From Chrysochromulina tobinii (lineage: Eukaryota; Haptophyta; Prymnesiales; Chrysochromulinaceae), in NCBI GenBank assembly GCA_001275005.1, contig JWZX01003349.1:1-55134 (forward strand): a DNA stretch of 55,134 bases, read 5' to 3'. Of the stretch, positions 1-9,705 are shown piece after piece. Position 1 is the stretch's first letter, and each line of letters opens with the position of its first letter. The translations under genes and the position numbers were made by a program. The notes beneath the pieces are model-generated. The model searched no databases and was not told the origin of the DNA. It saw only the letters and a list, made by a program, of their open reading frames with translations.

Positions 1-10
1 TTCGGGCTCT

Positions 11-82
11 CTAGAACTCGCTTTTGCGAAAAAAGGGGCTGGAAGCGAGTTCTAGACTCGACTTCTAGAATGCAAAGTCGAG
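11..82. repeat. Two adjacent inverted repeats upstream of ETF-QO
   Basis: Bases 11-23 and 43-55 are a perfect 13-bp inverted repeat with a 19-nt loop. Bases 57-64 and 75-82 form a second, 8-bp inverted repeat with a 10-nt loop. Both arms contain the TCTAGAA/ACTCG words. They lie about 100 bp before the ETF-QO start, so they could be DNA- or RNA-level hairpins of its 5' region, or the edge of a repeat element cut by the window. No function can be assigned. Confidence 0.6.
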
Positions 83-178
83 CCTAACCGCTAAGTCGCG
101 ACGTCGGCGACCGCTTCCGAAAACATTTGTTTCGCATCTCTCTCATCAACCACATAAAGCGGTCTCATCAGCGGACTC

Positions 179-1999
179 ATGCGACGAGCGCTCGCCACCG
201 CCACACCGCGCGTTGCGCGCGCGGCGCTGGGCCGCCGGGCCGCGAGCGCTGTGACGACGCATTACAAGAAGCTCGACCGCTCAACTGACGAGCGATGGGC
301 CGGGGTAGACATGGAGCGCTTCGCTGATGAGACCGACATTCTGATCGTTGGCGGCGGCCCATCGGGCCTCTGCGCAGCCATCCGCCTGAAGCAGCTGTGC
401 AACGAGGCGGGTGTTGACTACCGAGTGACGGTCATCGAGAAAGCCTCGATGGTCGGCGCTCACACGCTCTCCGGCGCGGTGCTGGAGCCGCGCGCGCTTG
501 AGGAGCTCTTCCCCGACTGGAAGGAGCGCGGAGCGCCGCTGCACACTCCGGTGAAGGTGGACCGGCTGGGCTTCCTGACAGAGACGGGCCGCGTGCCGCT
601 GCCCATCCTGCCGAACACACCGGCCGACAATCACGGCAACTACATCGTGCGGCTGGGCGAGGTGGTGAGCTGGCTGGGCGAGCAGGCGGAGGAGCTCGGC
701 GTCGAGGTGTTCTCGGGACAAGGCGCGGTCGAGGTTCTCTACCACGAGGACGGGAGCACGGTCAAGGGCGTTGCGACCAACGACGTCGGCGTCGCAAAGG
801 ACGGCTCGCCCAAGGACTCCTTCCAGCGCGGCATGGAGCTGCATGCGAAGCTCACACTCTTCGGCGAGGGCTGCCGAGGCTCGCTGACCAAGGAGCTCTT
901 CGAGAAGCTTGGTCTGCAGGATGCATGCGAGCAGCAGACGTACGGCATCGGGCTCAAGGAGCTCTGGCGGATTGACCCGGCCAAGCACAAGCCGGGCACC
1001 GTCGAGCACACCGCTGGCTGGCCGATGGACAACAGCACATGGGGCGGCTCATTCCTCTATCACTTGAACGTCGAAGGCGACACGCTCGTCTCGACCGGAT
1101 ACGTGGTGGGCCTCGACTACGAAAACCCGTACCTCAACCCGTTCAAGGAGTTCCAGCGCTGGAAGACGCACCCGAGCGTGCGCCCCACGTTCGAGGGCGG
1201 CGAGCGCCTCGCGTACGGCGCGCGCGCGCTCAACGAGGGCGGTCTGCAGTGCATCCCGCAGCTGAGCTTCCCGGGTGGCGCTCTGATCGGGTGCGCGGCG
1301 GGCTTCCTCAACGTACCCAAGATCAAGGGGACGCACACCGCGATGAAGTCGGGCATGCTCGCCGCCGAGGCCGCCTTCGCCGAGCTGCAGCGCCTGGACG
1401 ACGACGCCAAGGCGGCCTCGCCGCCCACGCCGCTCAGCGTGCCCTCGTATGAGGAGGCGCTCAAATCGAGCTGGGTATGGGACGAGCTGAAGAGTGTGCG
1501 CAACGTGCGCCCGATGGCGCACACGGCGCTGGGCATGTGGGGGGTCTTCCTGTACACGGGTGTCGTCCACTACCTGCTCGGGGGGCGCGAACCGTTCACA
1601 CTCTCGCACGGCGCGCCGGACCACGCGCGGCTCAAGCCTGCAGCTCAGTGCAAGCCCATCGAGTACCCGAAGCCAGACGGCGTTGTCTCTTTCGATCTTC
1701 TCTCATCCGTGGCGCTCACGGGCACGAACCACGAGGGCGACCAGCCTGCCCACCTCACGCTCAAGAACGACGCGGTGCCGCTCGAGCGCAACTTTGCGAT
1801 CTTCGACGGGCCCGAGCAGCGCTTCTGCCCGGCGGGTGTGTACGAGTACCACATCGACGAGGCGACCAAGAAGCCCAAGCTGCAGATCAACGCGCAGAAC
1901 TGCATCCACTGCAAGACCTGCGACATCAAGTGCCCCTCGCAGAATATCGACTGGGTCGTGCCGGAGGGTGGCGGCGGCCCCGCGTATGCCGGTATGTGA
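179..1999 (+). CDS. ETFDH: Electron transfer flavoprotein-ubiquinone oxidoreductase (mitochondrial)
   Basis: This enzyme moves electrons from electron-transferring flavoprotein, which is fed by acyl-CoA and amino-acid dehydrogenases, to ubiquinone in the inner mitochondrial membrane. The 606-aa product matches the usual family length of about 600-620. Residues 1-25 are Arg/Ala-rich without acids, as in a mitochondrial targeting peptide. A dinucleotide-binding GGGPSG motif (residues 58-63) starts the FAD domain. The C-terminus carries the 4Fe-4S motif [11 protein letters not shown] with cysteines 575, 578, 581 and 585, followed by a proline. The first ATG is used, giving one uninterrupted exon. 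The family assignment is secure; the mitochondrial location is inferred from the leader and from family knowledge. Confidence 0.96.
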   Translation: MRRALATATPRVARAALGRRAASAVTTHYKKLDRSTDERWAGVDMERFADETDILIVGGGPSGLCAAIRLKQLCNEAGVDYRVTVIEKASMVGAHTLSGAVLEPRALEELFPDWKERGAPLHTPVKVDRLGFLTETGRVPLPILPNTPADNHGNYIVRLGEVVSWLGEQAEELGVEVFSGQGAVEVLYHEDGSTVKGVATNDVGVAKDGSPKDSFQRGMELHAKLTLFGEGCRGSLTKELFEKLGLQDACEQQTYGIGLKELWRIDPAKHKPGTVEHTAGWPMDNSTWGGSFLYHLNVEGDTLVSTGYVVGLDYENPYLNPFKEFQRWKTHPSVRPTFEGGERLAYGARALNEGGLQCIPQLSFPGGALIGCAAGFLNVPKIKGTHTAMKSGMLAAEAAFAELQRLDDDAKAASPPTPLSVPSYEEALKSSWVWDELKSVRNVRPMAHTALGMWGVFLYTGVVHYLLGGREPFTLSHGAPDHARLKPAAQCKPIEYPKPDGVVSFDLLSSVALTGTNHEGDQPAHLTLKNDAVPLERNFAIFDGPEQRFCPAGVYEYHIDEATKKPKLQINAQNCIHCKTCDIKCPSQNIDWVVPEGGGGPAYAGM

Positions 2000-2345
2000 G
2001 TCGGAAGCGGCTCACTCTCGTGTGACCACGAACGAGCTTGTGTGGGTGCGTGTCAGGGCATAGGCAGAGCGCTGATGGCCTCTTGGGCTGATGGCGGTGC
2101 TCGGTCTTGGACAGTGAGAGCTGTGCCCGTCAGAGTGGGCAAGTCTGCATTGGTGTGCTACGTGTTTCGATATCGTCGATCGGATGTGGGCATACTGTGG
2201 GCAGAGTGGGGGTGCTGGTGGGGGCGGTGAATATATCATTGTGCGTCAGTGCGTGTCGGGATTCACACGCTGTCGCGGGCTCACATCACCCCCTCTCCCC
2301 CTCGCGCCTCGACGAGGAAAGTTCCGAGGCGCGATTGCCAGCAGC
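2000..2345. other. Intergenic gap between ETF-QO and the RCC1-like gene
   Basis: These 346 bp separate two genes on the same strand. The reading frame of the downstream gene is open back to an ATG at 2184, but the peptide from there to 2345 is Gly-rich and unlike a coding start. I therefore treat the stretch as 3' flank plus promoter/5' UTR. No repeat or known motif was seen. Confidence 0.5.
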
Positions 2346-3677
2346 ATGTGGGGCCTGTTGAAGGCCGCTCGCCCAAGGCAGCTCGCCGTGGCCGCAACAG
2401 GCGCGGTGAGCGCGGCGCTGCTGTATCGATGCGAACAGGAGACCAAGTGTGGCACGCTCTGTGAATCGAGCCGACCACTGTTGCAGCAGCATGAGTCAGC
2501 CACTCCACAGCTTTTTTGCTGGGGCCGGCTCTCCCCGGCGAGCAGCCCGGACAGCGCTGTGCGCATCCGCGAAAAAGAGCCGCTGGACGTCTCATTTTGG
2601 GCCAAACAAGGCCTGCAAGTTGCGCAGATGAGCTACGGAGTCTCGCATGGCGCCGCATTGGATGACCGCGGTGGGCTTTGGGCATGGGGCGCCGAGACGG
2701 GCCCGCTACCGGTGCGGGTGCCGTGCCGTGCAAAAGTAAGCTCGCTGTCAAGCACGCAGCGCAATCTGTACGCTCTCACAAGCAGTGGGAGCGTCCTCGA
2801 GTGGCGCGACTTCGACAAGCAGCTGGCAGAGGCCTCAGCCTCGAAGCCGCTCGCAGAACCCAGGGCACTCGGAGGTGCCCTTGCACGCACATCGGCGAGC
2901 TCGGTGGCTAGTGGCGCCGATCACATCATCGTCGTGACGCGCAGCGGCGAGCTGGTCGCGATGGGTGACAACTCACACGGGCAGCTTGGCCTGGGCAAGG
3001 AGCCCGTTGAGATGCCCCGCTGCGACGAGCCGACGCTGATTCCCGCCAAGCTTCCTGCAAAGGCGAAGCGCGCCGCGTGTGGAGCCGCGCATAGCGTCGT
3101 CGTGCTCGAGGATGGCAGCTGCATGAGCTTCGGCGATGATCGCAACCTACAGCTCGGGCTGCGGCCAATGACCATCAAGGAGATGAAGAGTAAGATCACG
3201 CGCCGCAGCACACCGCAGCCCGTGGAGCTGTTGCGAAAGCGGCGCGTGGTGGACGTGGCGTGCGGCGGCGGCGGCGTCGAAGGCGGGCACACAATCTTTC
3301 TCACGCGGGATGATGAGGGTGACGAGCTCTACGGGTGCGGCTATGGCCGGTGGGGTGCGCTGGGAGGCAAGGCGTACACGCACATCGACGAGCCCAAGGC
3401 AATCTCGACTCTGAGCAAGCTTCGTCAATGGGACGAAACGCAAAAGCGCGTGGTGAACATTCGCGTCCAGGCGCTCGCGTGTGGCGAACGGCACACGGCC
3501 GTGCTCCTCGCGAGCGGCAACGCTTTTGTTTGGGGTTGGAATGACCACGGGCAGCTCGGCACGGGCAGCTTGGCGGGCACACACACGCCCCAGCTCGTCA
3601 AGTCGCCCCCCGAGCTGCGCTTCGCCATTCTCAAGGGCCTCGCGTGTGGTCCGAATAGCACTGCCGTGTGGTCGTGA
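2346..3677 (+). CDS. RCC1-repeat protein, RCC1L/Fmp25-like
   Basis: A 443-aa beta-propeller protein of the RCC1 superfamily. RCC1 blades are visible as repeated Cys-Gly/His elements followed by a hydrophobic strand and a GxNxxGQLGxG-type turn, for example NSHGQLGLG and NDHGQLGTG. The ATG at 2346 is preferred because it starts MWGLLKAARPRQ followed by an Ala-rich hydrophobic stretch (about residues 12-26), which looks like a mitochondrial presequence or membrane anchor. That combination resembles mitochondrial RCC1L (human WBSCR16) and yeast Fmp25, which act in mitochondrial ribosome or respiratory-complex assembly. It lies just downstream of the mitochondrial ETF-QO gene. The RCC1 fold is sure; the exact orthology is an inference. 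Confidence 0.8.
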   Translation: MWGLLKAARPRQLAVAATGAVSAALLYRCEQETKCGTLCESSRPLLQQHESATPQLFCWGRLSPASSPDSAVRIREKEPLDVSFWAKQGLQVAQMSYGVSHGAALDDRGGLWAWGAETGPLPVRVPCRAKVSSLSSTQRNLYALTSSGSVLEWRDFDKQLAEASASKPLAEPRALGGALARTSASSVASGADHIIVVTRSGELVAMGDNSHGQLGLGKEPVEMPRCDEPTLIPAKLPAKAKRAACGAAHSVVVLEDGSCMSFGDDRNLQLGLRPMTIKEMKSKITRRSTPQPVELLRKRRVVDVACGGGGVEGGHTIFLTRDDEGDELYGCGYGRWGALGGKAYTHIDEPKAISTLSKLRQWDETQKRVVNIRVQALACGERHTAVLLASGNAFVWGWNDHGQLGTGSLAGTHTPQLVKSPPELRFAILKGLACGPNSTAVWS

Positions 3678-3958
3678 GCAGAGCGTGGGTGCTGCCAATA
3701 AGGACATCTGACGCGACGGTGCAGAGTGGGTGAGAGGATGCAGCTTGTGCCAAACTGCCAATAAGCTGACTAAGAATGAGAGAGGACGCAGAGTGAGTGT
3801 GTGAGGCACGCACGCAGTTGTGTGGCTGCTGTGGACGCACCCGATCCCTCTAGTCACACTACACTGCTTCCGTGCCGGGGTGGGTTGGGAAGGTCGCGGG
3901 TTGGGGGCTTCACAAAAGATCCTTCACACGTTCGGAAGGCGACGTCGACGGAGCGACA

Positions 3959-4363
3959 ATGGAGTTTGCGCCGATCAAGCTATTGCCCGGCAAACCGGCG
4001 CACAAGCTATTCGTGCCGCCGGGCGAGGTGTTCGTGATGAAGCAGATTGCGCTGGCAGCGCCCAGCTACCAAGGGCACCACCGCCGTTGTCTCCATCAAG
4101 ACCGAGAATTACCCTGAGCTCGTCTTGTGCACACTGCGTGCTGACACGCCGCAAGTTCACTGTGAGATCGCCGTGAACGACCTCGAAGAGGCGCAGCTCA
4201 CAGTGCGCGGGGCCGCCGTCGACATCTGCGGCCAGTTCGTCGTCAACGAAGACATGGGTGACGAGGAGATTGATGAAGACGAAGGAGAGGATGACGATGA
4301 GGAGGATGACGACGAGACGCGAGCGCGCATGGTTGCAGCGCGAAAGGGCGTCCGCCAGATGGA

Positions 4364-4401
<38 letters not shown>

Positions 4402-5021
4402 AGGAGGAGGAGGAGGAGGAGGGGGAGGAAGAGGAGGAAGAGGAGGACGAGGACGAGGACGAGGACGACGAGCCGATGCAGCCGCCGATGAAGAAGGCAA
4501 AGCTCATGCCTGCGCCAGCGCTCGCTCCTTTGAAAGCGAAGCCCACTCCTACGCTGGCGCCCGCACCGGCAAAGGCGAGGCCTGCGCCTGCCCCGGTGCG
4601 CGCACCGGTAACTGCTGCAAAGGACGATGAGGACGACGACGACGACGACGACGACGAGGAGGGCGAGGAGGAGGGCGAGGAGGAGGATGAAGACGACGAA
4701 GATGGCCCAATGGGGAAATTCGGTTTCGACGACGACGACGATGGCGAGGATGACGACGACGACGACGACGACGAGCCTGCCGCGCGTGGCGGGCGCGGTG
4801 GCGCAGGTGGCAAGGGAGGGATGGGCAGGGCCGGCGGCGGCGGCGGCGGCAAGGGAGGAAAGGGCCGGGGCTACGGCGGCGATGGCGGCGGCAAAGGAAA
4901 GGGCGGCGGCAAGGGCAGCCCTGGCAAGGGCAGCCCTGGAAAAGGCAAGGGTGGCGGCAAGGGCAAAGGCGGCAAGGGCAAAGGCGGCAAGGGCAAAGGC
5001 GGCAAGGGCAAAGGTCGCTGA
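3959..5021 (+). CDS. Nucleoplasmin-like (HD2/FKBP-NPL type) acidic protein, frame broken by one base
   Basis: The N-terminus MEFAPIKLLPGKPA and the following strands resemble the nucleoplasmin-like domain of plant HD2 histone deacetylases and nucleolar FKBPs, which are chromatin and nucleolar chaperones. The first 34 codons (from ATG 3959) and the remainder (from about 4066) are in different frames. Removing one C from the CCC at 4061-4063 joins them into a continuous 353-aa protein. After the domain come long Asp/Glu tracts (about 4255-4475 and 4620-4775), a Lys/Pro/Ala linker, and a Gly/Lys tail built from a roughly 15-bp unit repeated near 4955-5018. No FK506-binding domain follows, so HD2-like is the better label. 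An intron cannot restore the frame without removing conserved strands. Confidence 0.72.
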
Positions 5022-5609
5022 AATGCCGCAAAATTCATGTATGAGTGCGTGAGAAGACATCGGCACACCCGAGCCGCCTCGAAGCCTCTACCAGTTGCTA
5101 GCTGCCAGTTTACGTAGCAAGCCGGGGCTGGCGACTGCGTCAGATACCTTTTTGGCTATTGCCGCGCGGTGCCGGTGGCCCTGGACTGGCCCTCTCCGCT
5201 GTCGCCTTAGATGCGTTCGATTTCGTCCGGTCGTATCGTCCGCCCGTTCCCTTCGCCTTCCGGTCGGGTCACGCGTTTTGTATTTGGACATTGTGTATAG
5301 GTTGGGTGTGCCCCCGGGGGTGAGTGTGCATATAATGTGCATACCGGCGTGTTATACACGTGTGCCTAGTTTGTGTATGTATTGCACCGAACACCCCGCG
5401 CGGTGCTCACGCCGGGCCACCGGGCGCCGGCAGGCGCGCGCGCGAAGGCACTTGAAGGGGCGGCCCGGGCCGCGCGGGGGTCGGGGGGTGGGCCATCCCC
5501 ACCAACCACACGTAACCAGCAGTAAAAGCAACACGCGCGTCCAATCCTACATTCTTGCGCACTATGATGGTCCTGCGCGCATGCCTCGAGCGTTGGCTCT
5601 GCTGGTGCC
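5022..5609. other. Convergent intergenic region with a G-quadruplex-type stretch
   Basis: These 588 bp lie between the 3' ends of the nucleoplasmin-like gene (plus) and the paired-Cys-repeat gene (minus). The right half is very GC-rich. Bases 5467-5492 contain four G-runs (GGG, GGGGG, GGGGGG, GGG) with loops of 6, 2 and 1 nt, a canonical G-quadruplex pattern on the plus strand. The small ORFs here have arbitrary composition and no recognisable domain. I see no gene. Confidence 0.5.
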
Positions 5610-6383
5610 TCAGAGTGCACGGAGGCCAAGGTTCTTGCTGTGAAGCTCTAGGATCTTGTCGACGAGCGCGGCAACTGGAAGGCGCTCGAGCTCACTACGC
5701 TCAAGGCGCGTCTCGTTAGTCAGGTGCGCCTTCGCGAAGCTCTGCGCATCCGAGTTCTCGTCGGCTGGAACGCTCGATGCAGTCGGCGTTACGACAGTGC
5801 GTATCGGCCCAGCATACAGAAGAGACGCGGGTGGCGACGGCGCCGCCGATGGCACATCAGCAACCATCTCTGCATCTGAGCCACGGTTGGAACGCTCAGA
5901 TTGGGGACGCCACAGTCCGTTGCGCTCTTCGGGGGCGCTCGAAACGTAGTTTGGACCGATGCCACACTCCTTGTTGGCAAACCCGCCGCATCGACGCAGG
6001 TTCGGGCACCATCCATAGCCTGCGGTTGTGCAAGCTTCGCAAGTGCGGTAGCGTGCGAATTCTGCGCGCATGTCGCCTCCGGCCGCAGTTGGCGGCTTCG
6101 ACGGCTTCGGCGGCTTGGGAGGCTTCGGCGCTGGGCTCTCCTTGCGCATCTTCTCTGGTCCAACACCGCCCGAAAAGTAGTTGGCGCCGACAGCACACTC
6201 CTTATTGGCGAAGCCACCGCATCTCCGCTGCATCGGACACCATCCATAGCCCGCACCTATGCATTCGTGGCACGAGGTGAGCTTGGCAAATATCTTCGAC
6301 ATGTCGGTCCCTGGCTGCTCGAACGGCGAGTCCGAGCCGAAGAAGGCGACGAAGAGTGGCATGTAGGGCAGCGATGGCATCAT
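5610..6383 (-). CDS. Paired PSI-like cysteine-repeat protein, unknown function
   Basis: A 257-aa protein if the ATG at 6383 is used (MMPSLPYMPLFVAFFG, a possible weak signal peptide); an upstream in-frame start would add 40 basic residues. Two homologous cysteine modules share the pattern CxxCxxxGYGWCPxxRRCGGFANKEC, with GxNY a few residues later, and are separated by a Lys/Pro-rich linker. The cysteine spacing recalls PSI (plexin-semaphorin-integrin) domains, which are extracellular and disulfide-bonded, but the match is by pattern only. The C-terminal third is Ser/Ala/Pro-rich and ends in a short helical Leu-rich segment. The gene is divergent from the TPR/P4H gene, with a 141-bp shared promoter gap. 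Confidence 0.65.
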   Translation of the reverse strand: MMPSLPYMPLFVAFFGSDSPFEQPGTDMSKIFAKLTSCHECIGAGYGWCPMQRRCGGFANKECAVGANYFSGGVGPEKMRKESPAPKPPKPPKPSKPPTAAGGDMRAEFARYRTCEACTTAGYGWCPNLRRCGGFANKECGIGPNYVSSAPEERNGLWRPQSERSNRGSDAEMVADVPSAAPSPPASLLYAGPIRTVVTPTASSVPADENSDAQSFAKAHLTNETRLERSELERLPVAALVDKILELHSKNLGLRAL

Positions 6384-6524
6384 TGGACGAGTTGGCAAGT
6401 TGGGTGAGCGGGAAAAGGCGCGAAAACTCTTTGGGGGAAATGTTTCGAAACGGTGTTTCACTCGTCGTTGAGGCTCCGCGCAGATCGTTTTCTGTTTCTT
6501 CACAGGACAGTTTCTTCACACACC
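6384..6524. promoter_or_regulatory. Compact bidirectional promoter gap
   Basis: Only 141 bp separate the start codons of two divergent genes, so this gap must hold both 5' ends and most promoter elements, unless the minus gene starts upstream at an alternative codon. No TATA box is evident. The assignment rests on gene layout alone. Confidence 0.45.
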
Positions 6525-8804
6525 ATGTCCGGCACTTTCTCGCGCGCCGTCGCCGATCATGAGCGCGGCGCGGCAGCCGCCGCGATGCAAGGATATCGCA
6601 TGGCGATCCGTGAAGGTGGCGAGCAGGTCGCGGCGGCCTACTCTAATCTTGGAATGCTGCTCGGATCGGCTGGCAGGCATGCAGAGAGTGTGCATGCGAG
6701 CGCAGCAGCTGCAAGAGCTGCACCCCGTAATCCCACAGTACTCTACAACCTTGCGAATGCACGTATGGAAGCCGGTATGAGCGCAGAGGCGTCCTCCGGG
6801 TTCAAACGCGTTGTCCACCTAGCACGGCAGCATGCACCAGCATATCACAATTTGGCAATCCTGTCTCACCGCGCTGGTGACGCGGTCTCTGCCAGCGGGT
6901 ACTTCCGCGCTGCACTCGCATGCGGCGATGAGGCGCTGTCCGCAATAGGCGGCGCGGCGCAGGTGTACGCCAACATGGCCGCGGTGGGCTTGCTCGAAGG
7001 TTCTGACGCCATGGAGGCGCTGGCAGCGCATCGTCAGGCAACAGCACGGGCGCCAGGCGATGCGGCAGCGCACGTGCGGCTGGCCGAGCGTTTGCTCGAC
7101 CCACCGGTTACCGGCGCGCGCGCGGCCGAGGCCGAAGCGGCACTCGTGCGGGCCTTGCACCTAAAACCCGATGACGCGCACGCGCTGAATCTGCTCGGGA
7201 CGCTGCTGCAATCGTTGCCTGGTCGGTGGGCGGAGGCGAGGACCGCGTATCGTGCGGCCATTGCGGCGCGGCCGAGCCATGGCGACGCATACCACAACCT
7301 GGGCACCGTTGAGCAGCGGCTGGGGCGGCTCGACGAGGCGCGTGCCATGTATGGAGGGGCCTTGGCACTTGCGCCGCGCGTGGCCAACGTGTACATCTCC
7401 TTGGCCTCGCTCGCAACGCGGGCGGAGAGCCTCCCGTTGCTACGGCAGGCGATCGCACTGCAACCAACGGATCCGGAAGGCTACCTACGCCTCTCTGCGG
7501 CCCTAGCGCCCACGCCGCTCGGAGCATCTGCGCCACCGCCAGAGGCGGACGTGCTCGAGGCGATTGCGGTCCTCATTAGCGCGGCCACATTCTCTCCGTC
7601 CGATGCGCGTATATATGAGCAGCGGGGCAAGCTTCGGCTGTCACTCGCCGCTTCGTGGGCGCAGCAGGCAGCGGCGGACCTCGCAGATGCGGCCAGCCTG
7701 CAGCCCGGCAGCGCTCAGGGGCACAGCACCGCATTCCTTGTCCACCGGCTCTTTCGCCGCCCGCGCCTCGCCGCCGATGCGCTTCAAGCCGCCTGGGCGG
7801 CTGTGCGGAGCCTCAACGACTCAGCGGCTGGCGCCGTCAAGGATGGGTCCGAGGACGGCGTCCTTGGTGGGCGAGACATCCGTGTCAATTGGGCAAATGC
7901 AAGTGTCACATTGGCGAGTCGTGGATATTGGGTTCTCGACGGTGCTCTCGGCAGCGCCTCGTCCGTCGCGCTCGAGCGTGACGTGACACAGAGGCTGCTG
8001 CCTCTCATGTCAGCGGGTCGCGTGGGCCCTGGGCTTGAGAGCACAGGCGTGCGCACCGACCGCCTGTGGCGCCATCGGCGCGACGAAACGAGCGTGCTCG
8101 ACCCGCAGGCAGCGCACATCAAGGCGCTCCACGCTCTCTTCGATCTGGTGCCACTTGGACTGAATGCGCTGCGGCCGCCTGGGACGGCAGCTCCCGTTCC
8201 GTCGACAGTAGCGGCAGCGGCGGAGGAGCAGCAGCAGGAGCAGCAGCAGGAGCAGTTCCAGCATTGCGTGGGCGATAGCAGCACTCGTCCTGGTAGCGGC
8301 AGTGGGTGCGTCGAGCACGGTGTCTCTAGGGCCGGGTCGCAGCTCGCTGGGTCAACGCGTGTGCCTGCCATGCTGCACGGGCCGTGGGCGCTCACCCGAG
8401 TGGAAGACTTGCAGTTTGCGTGCTATCTGCCGGGCGGCTTCTACAAGGCGCACAGCGACGCACAGGAAGTCCAGTCGCGCCGCTTGCTCACCGCTATCTA
8501 TTACCTCAATCGCGACTGGCGCGCCGCCGATGGCGGGCGGCTGCGACTGCATGACCGGCTGGGTGAGACGATCGATATCGACCCTGTGGCGGACCGAGTC
8601 GTCCTCTTCGACAGCCGGCTAGAACACGAGGTGCTGCCCGTTAACCGCCACTCCGCCACGCAAGCGAATCGCCGTGGAGGAAAGGCGAAGCCGAAAGGTC
8701 GTGAACCGCCGCCGCGGTGCGCCGTGACGCAATGGTTTCAAGATCTCGCGCCGCCACTACTCGAGTCGGCACAGGGTAGATCTTTCAGAGGAGTGCAACA
8801 ATAA
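6525..8804 (+). CDS. TPR-repeat protein fused to a prolyl 4-hydroxylase-type 2OG-Fe(II) oxygenase
   Basis: A 759-aa protein. About residues 10-420 form TPR-like helical pairs, with the typical AYxNLGxxLxxxGRxxEA pattern repeated. A low-complexity Glu/Gln linker sits near 8225-8255. The C-terminal domain has the Fe(II) ligands HxD (His643, Asp645, within KAHSD) and a distal His701 (LEHEV), with Arg731 at the usual 2-oxoglutarate-binding position before a beta strand. That is a complete catalytic set for the P4H family, which hydroxylates prolines in protein substrates. There is no signal peptide, so a cytosolic or nuclear enzyme is more likely than a secretory collagen-type one. TPRs would supply substrate or partner binding. 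The ATG at 6525 (MSGTFSRAVAD) is the best start. Confidence 0.85.
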   Translation: MSGTFSRAVADHERGAAAAAMQGYRMAIREGGEQVAAAYSNLGMLLGSAGRHAESVHASAAAARAAPRNPTVLYNLANARMEAGMSAEASSGFKRVVHLARQHAPAYHNLAILSHRAGDAVSASGYFRAALACGDEALSAIGGAAQVYANMAAVGLLEGSDAMEALAAHRQATARAPGDAAAHVRLAERLLDPPVTGARAAEAEAALVRALHLKPDDAHALNLLGTLLQSLPGRWAEARTAYRAAIAARPSHGDAYHNLGTVEQRLGRLDEARAMYGGALALAPRVANVYISLASLATRAESLPLLRQAIALQPTDPEGYLRLSAALAPTPLGASAPPPEADVLEAIAVLISAATFSPSDARIYEQRGKLRLSLAASWAQQAAADLADAASLQPGSAQGHSTAFLVHRLFRRPRLAADALQAAWAAVRSLNDSAAGAVKDGSEDGVLGGRDIRVNWANASVTLASRGYWVLDGALGSASSVALERDVTQRLLPLMSAGRVGPGLESTGVRTDRLWRHRRDETSVLDPQAAHIKALHALFDLVPLGLNALRPPGTAAPVPSTVAAAAEEQQQEQQQEQFQHCVGDSSTRPGSGSGCVEHGVSRAGSQLAGSTRVPAMLHGPWALTRVEDLQFACYLPGGFYKAHSDAQEVQSRRLLTAIYYLNRDWRAADGGRLRLHDRLGETIDIDPVADRVVLFDSRLEHEVLPVNRHSATQANRRGGKAKPKGREPPPRCAVTQWFQDLAPPLLESAQGRSFRGVQQ

Positions 8805-8882
8805 TGATTTGTGATTTGAGCAAACTTTCGCTGTGAAGTGTGGAGTGTGAATTCATAATGAAGGCTCGAGGTTGTGTGCGAA

Positions 8883-9705
8883 ATGGTAAAGTGCGCTCAG
8901 CTCGTTATCGGGCCCGCTGGGAGCGGCAAGTCCACCTTCTGCGAGCTGATGCGCTCGCATTGCGAGGCGCTCAACCGGCGCATGCATGTGGTCAACCTCG
9001 ATCCGGCGGCAGAGCACTTTTCATACCCGGTCGCAGCGGATATTCGCGAGCTCATCTCGCTCGAGGATGTGATGGCAGAGATGAAGCTTGGCCCCGAATG
9101 GTGGACTCATCTACTGCATGGAGTACCTCGTCGACAATATTGATTGGCTCGAGGACGAGCTTGAGGAAATAGGCCCAGACGAGTACATCATCTTCGATTG
9201 TCCAGGCCAGATCGAGCTGTACTCGCACGTGCCTGCGATGGCGACCGTCATCGGCGCACTGCAGCGGCTCGGCTATCGCGTCTGCGCGAGCTACTTGCTT
9301 GACTCACAGTTTGTTGCCGATGTGGCGAAGTTCGTCTCCGGCGTGCTCTGCTGCCTGTCGGCGATGACAGCGCTCGAGCTGCCGCACGTCAATGTCCTCT
9401 CAAAGTGCGACCTGCTACCATCGCGCCACGCGCTCGATGAGTTCCTCGAGGCCGACGCAGCCGCACTTTCGGGCATGCTGCGCATGGGCACCGCGCCCTC
9501 ATTCTACCGGCTCAACGCGGCCATCTGTGAGCTCATCGACGAATGGAGCATGGTGCAGTTCCTTCCGCTTGACCCCAAGGACTCCGAGACGATCGACCTC
9601 ATCCTGCAGCAGATTGACAACGCGGTCCAATACCACGATGATGTCGAGCCCCGCGAGCCCAAGGCAGACGATGCAGATGATGACGGCGGCAGCGGTGAGT
9701 TGTAG
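8883..9705 (+). CDS. GPN3: GPN-loop GTPase 3, frame broken by one base
   Basis: GPN3 works with GPN1 in assembly and nuclear import of RNA polymerase II. The N-terminal part (ATG 8883) has the P-loop GPAGSGKS, the NLDPAAEHF motif and ADIRELI, all hallmarks of GPN3. The signature Gly-Pro-Asn loop is split: the first frame reads GP then leaves the family, and the second frame supplies [10 protein letters not shown]. Deleting one C of the run at 9092-9095 restores GPNGG and gives a 273-aa protein, near the usual 270-285. The second part has DCPGQIELY (G3 region) and SKCDLL (G4), then a short acidic tail. The family is certain; the break is most simply a one-base sequence error. Confidence 0.9.

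Noticed and set aside
4028-4065. A 38-nt GT-AG segment as an intron to explain the nucleoplasmin-like frame change
   Set aside because: Its length gives the wrong frame, it is far shorter than other introns here, and it would delete conserved strands.
3975-5066. 363-codon minus-strand ORF rich in Ala, Val and Leu
   Set aside because: It is the complement of the Asp/Glu and Gly/Lys repeats of the nucleoplasmin-like gene; low-complexity shadow.
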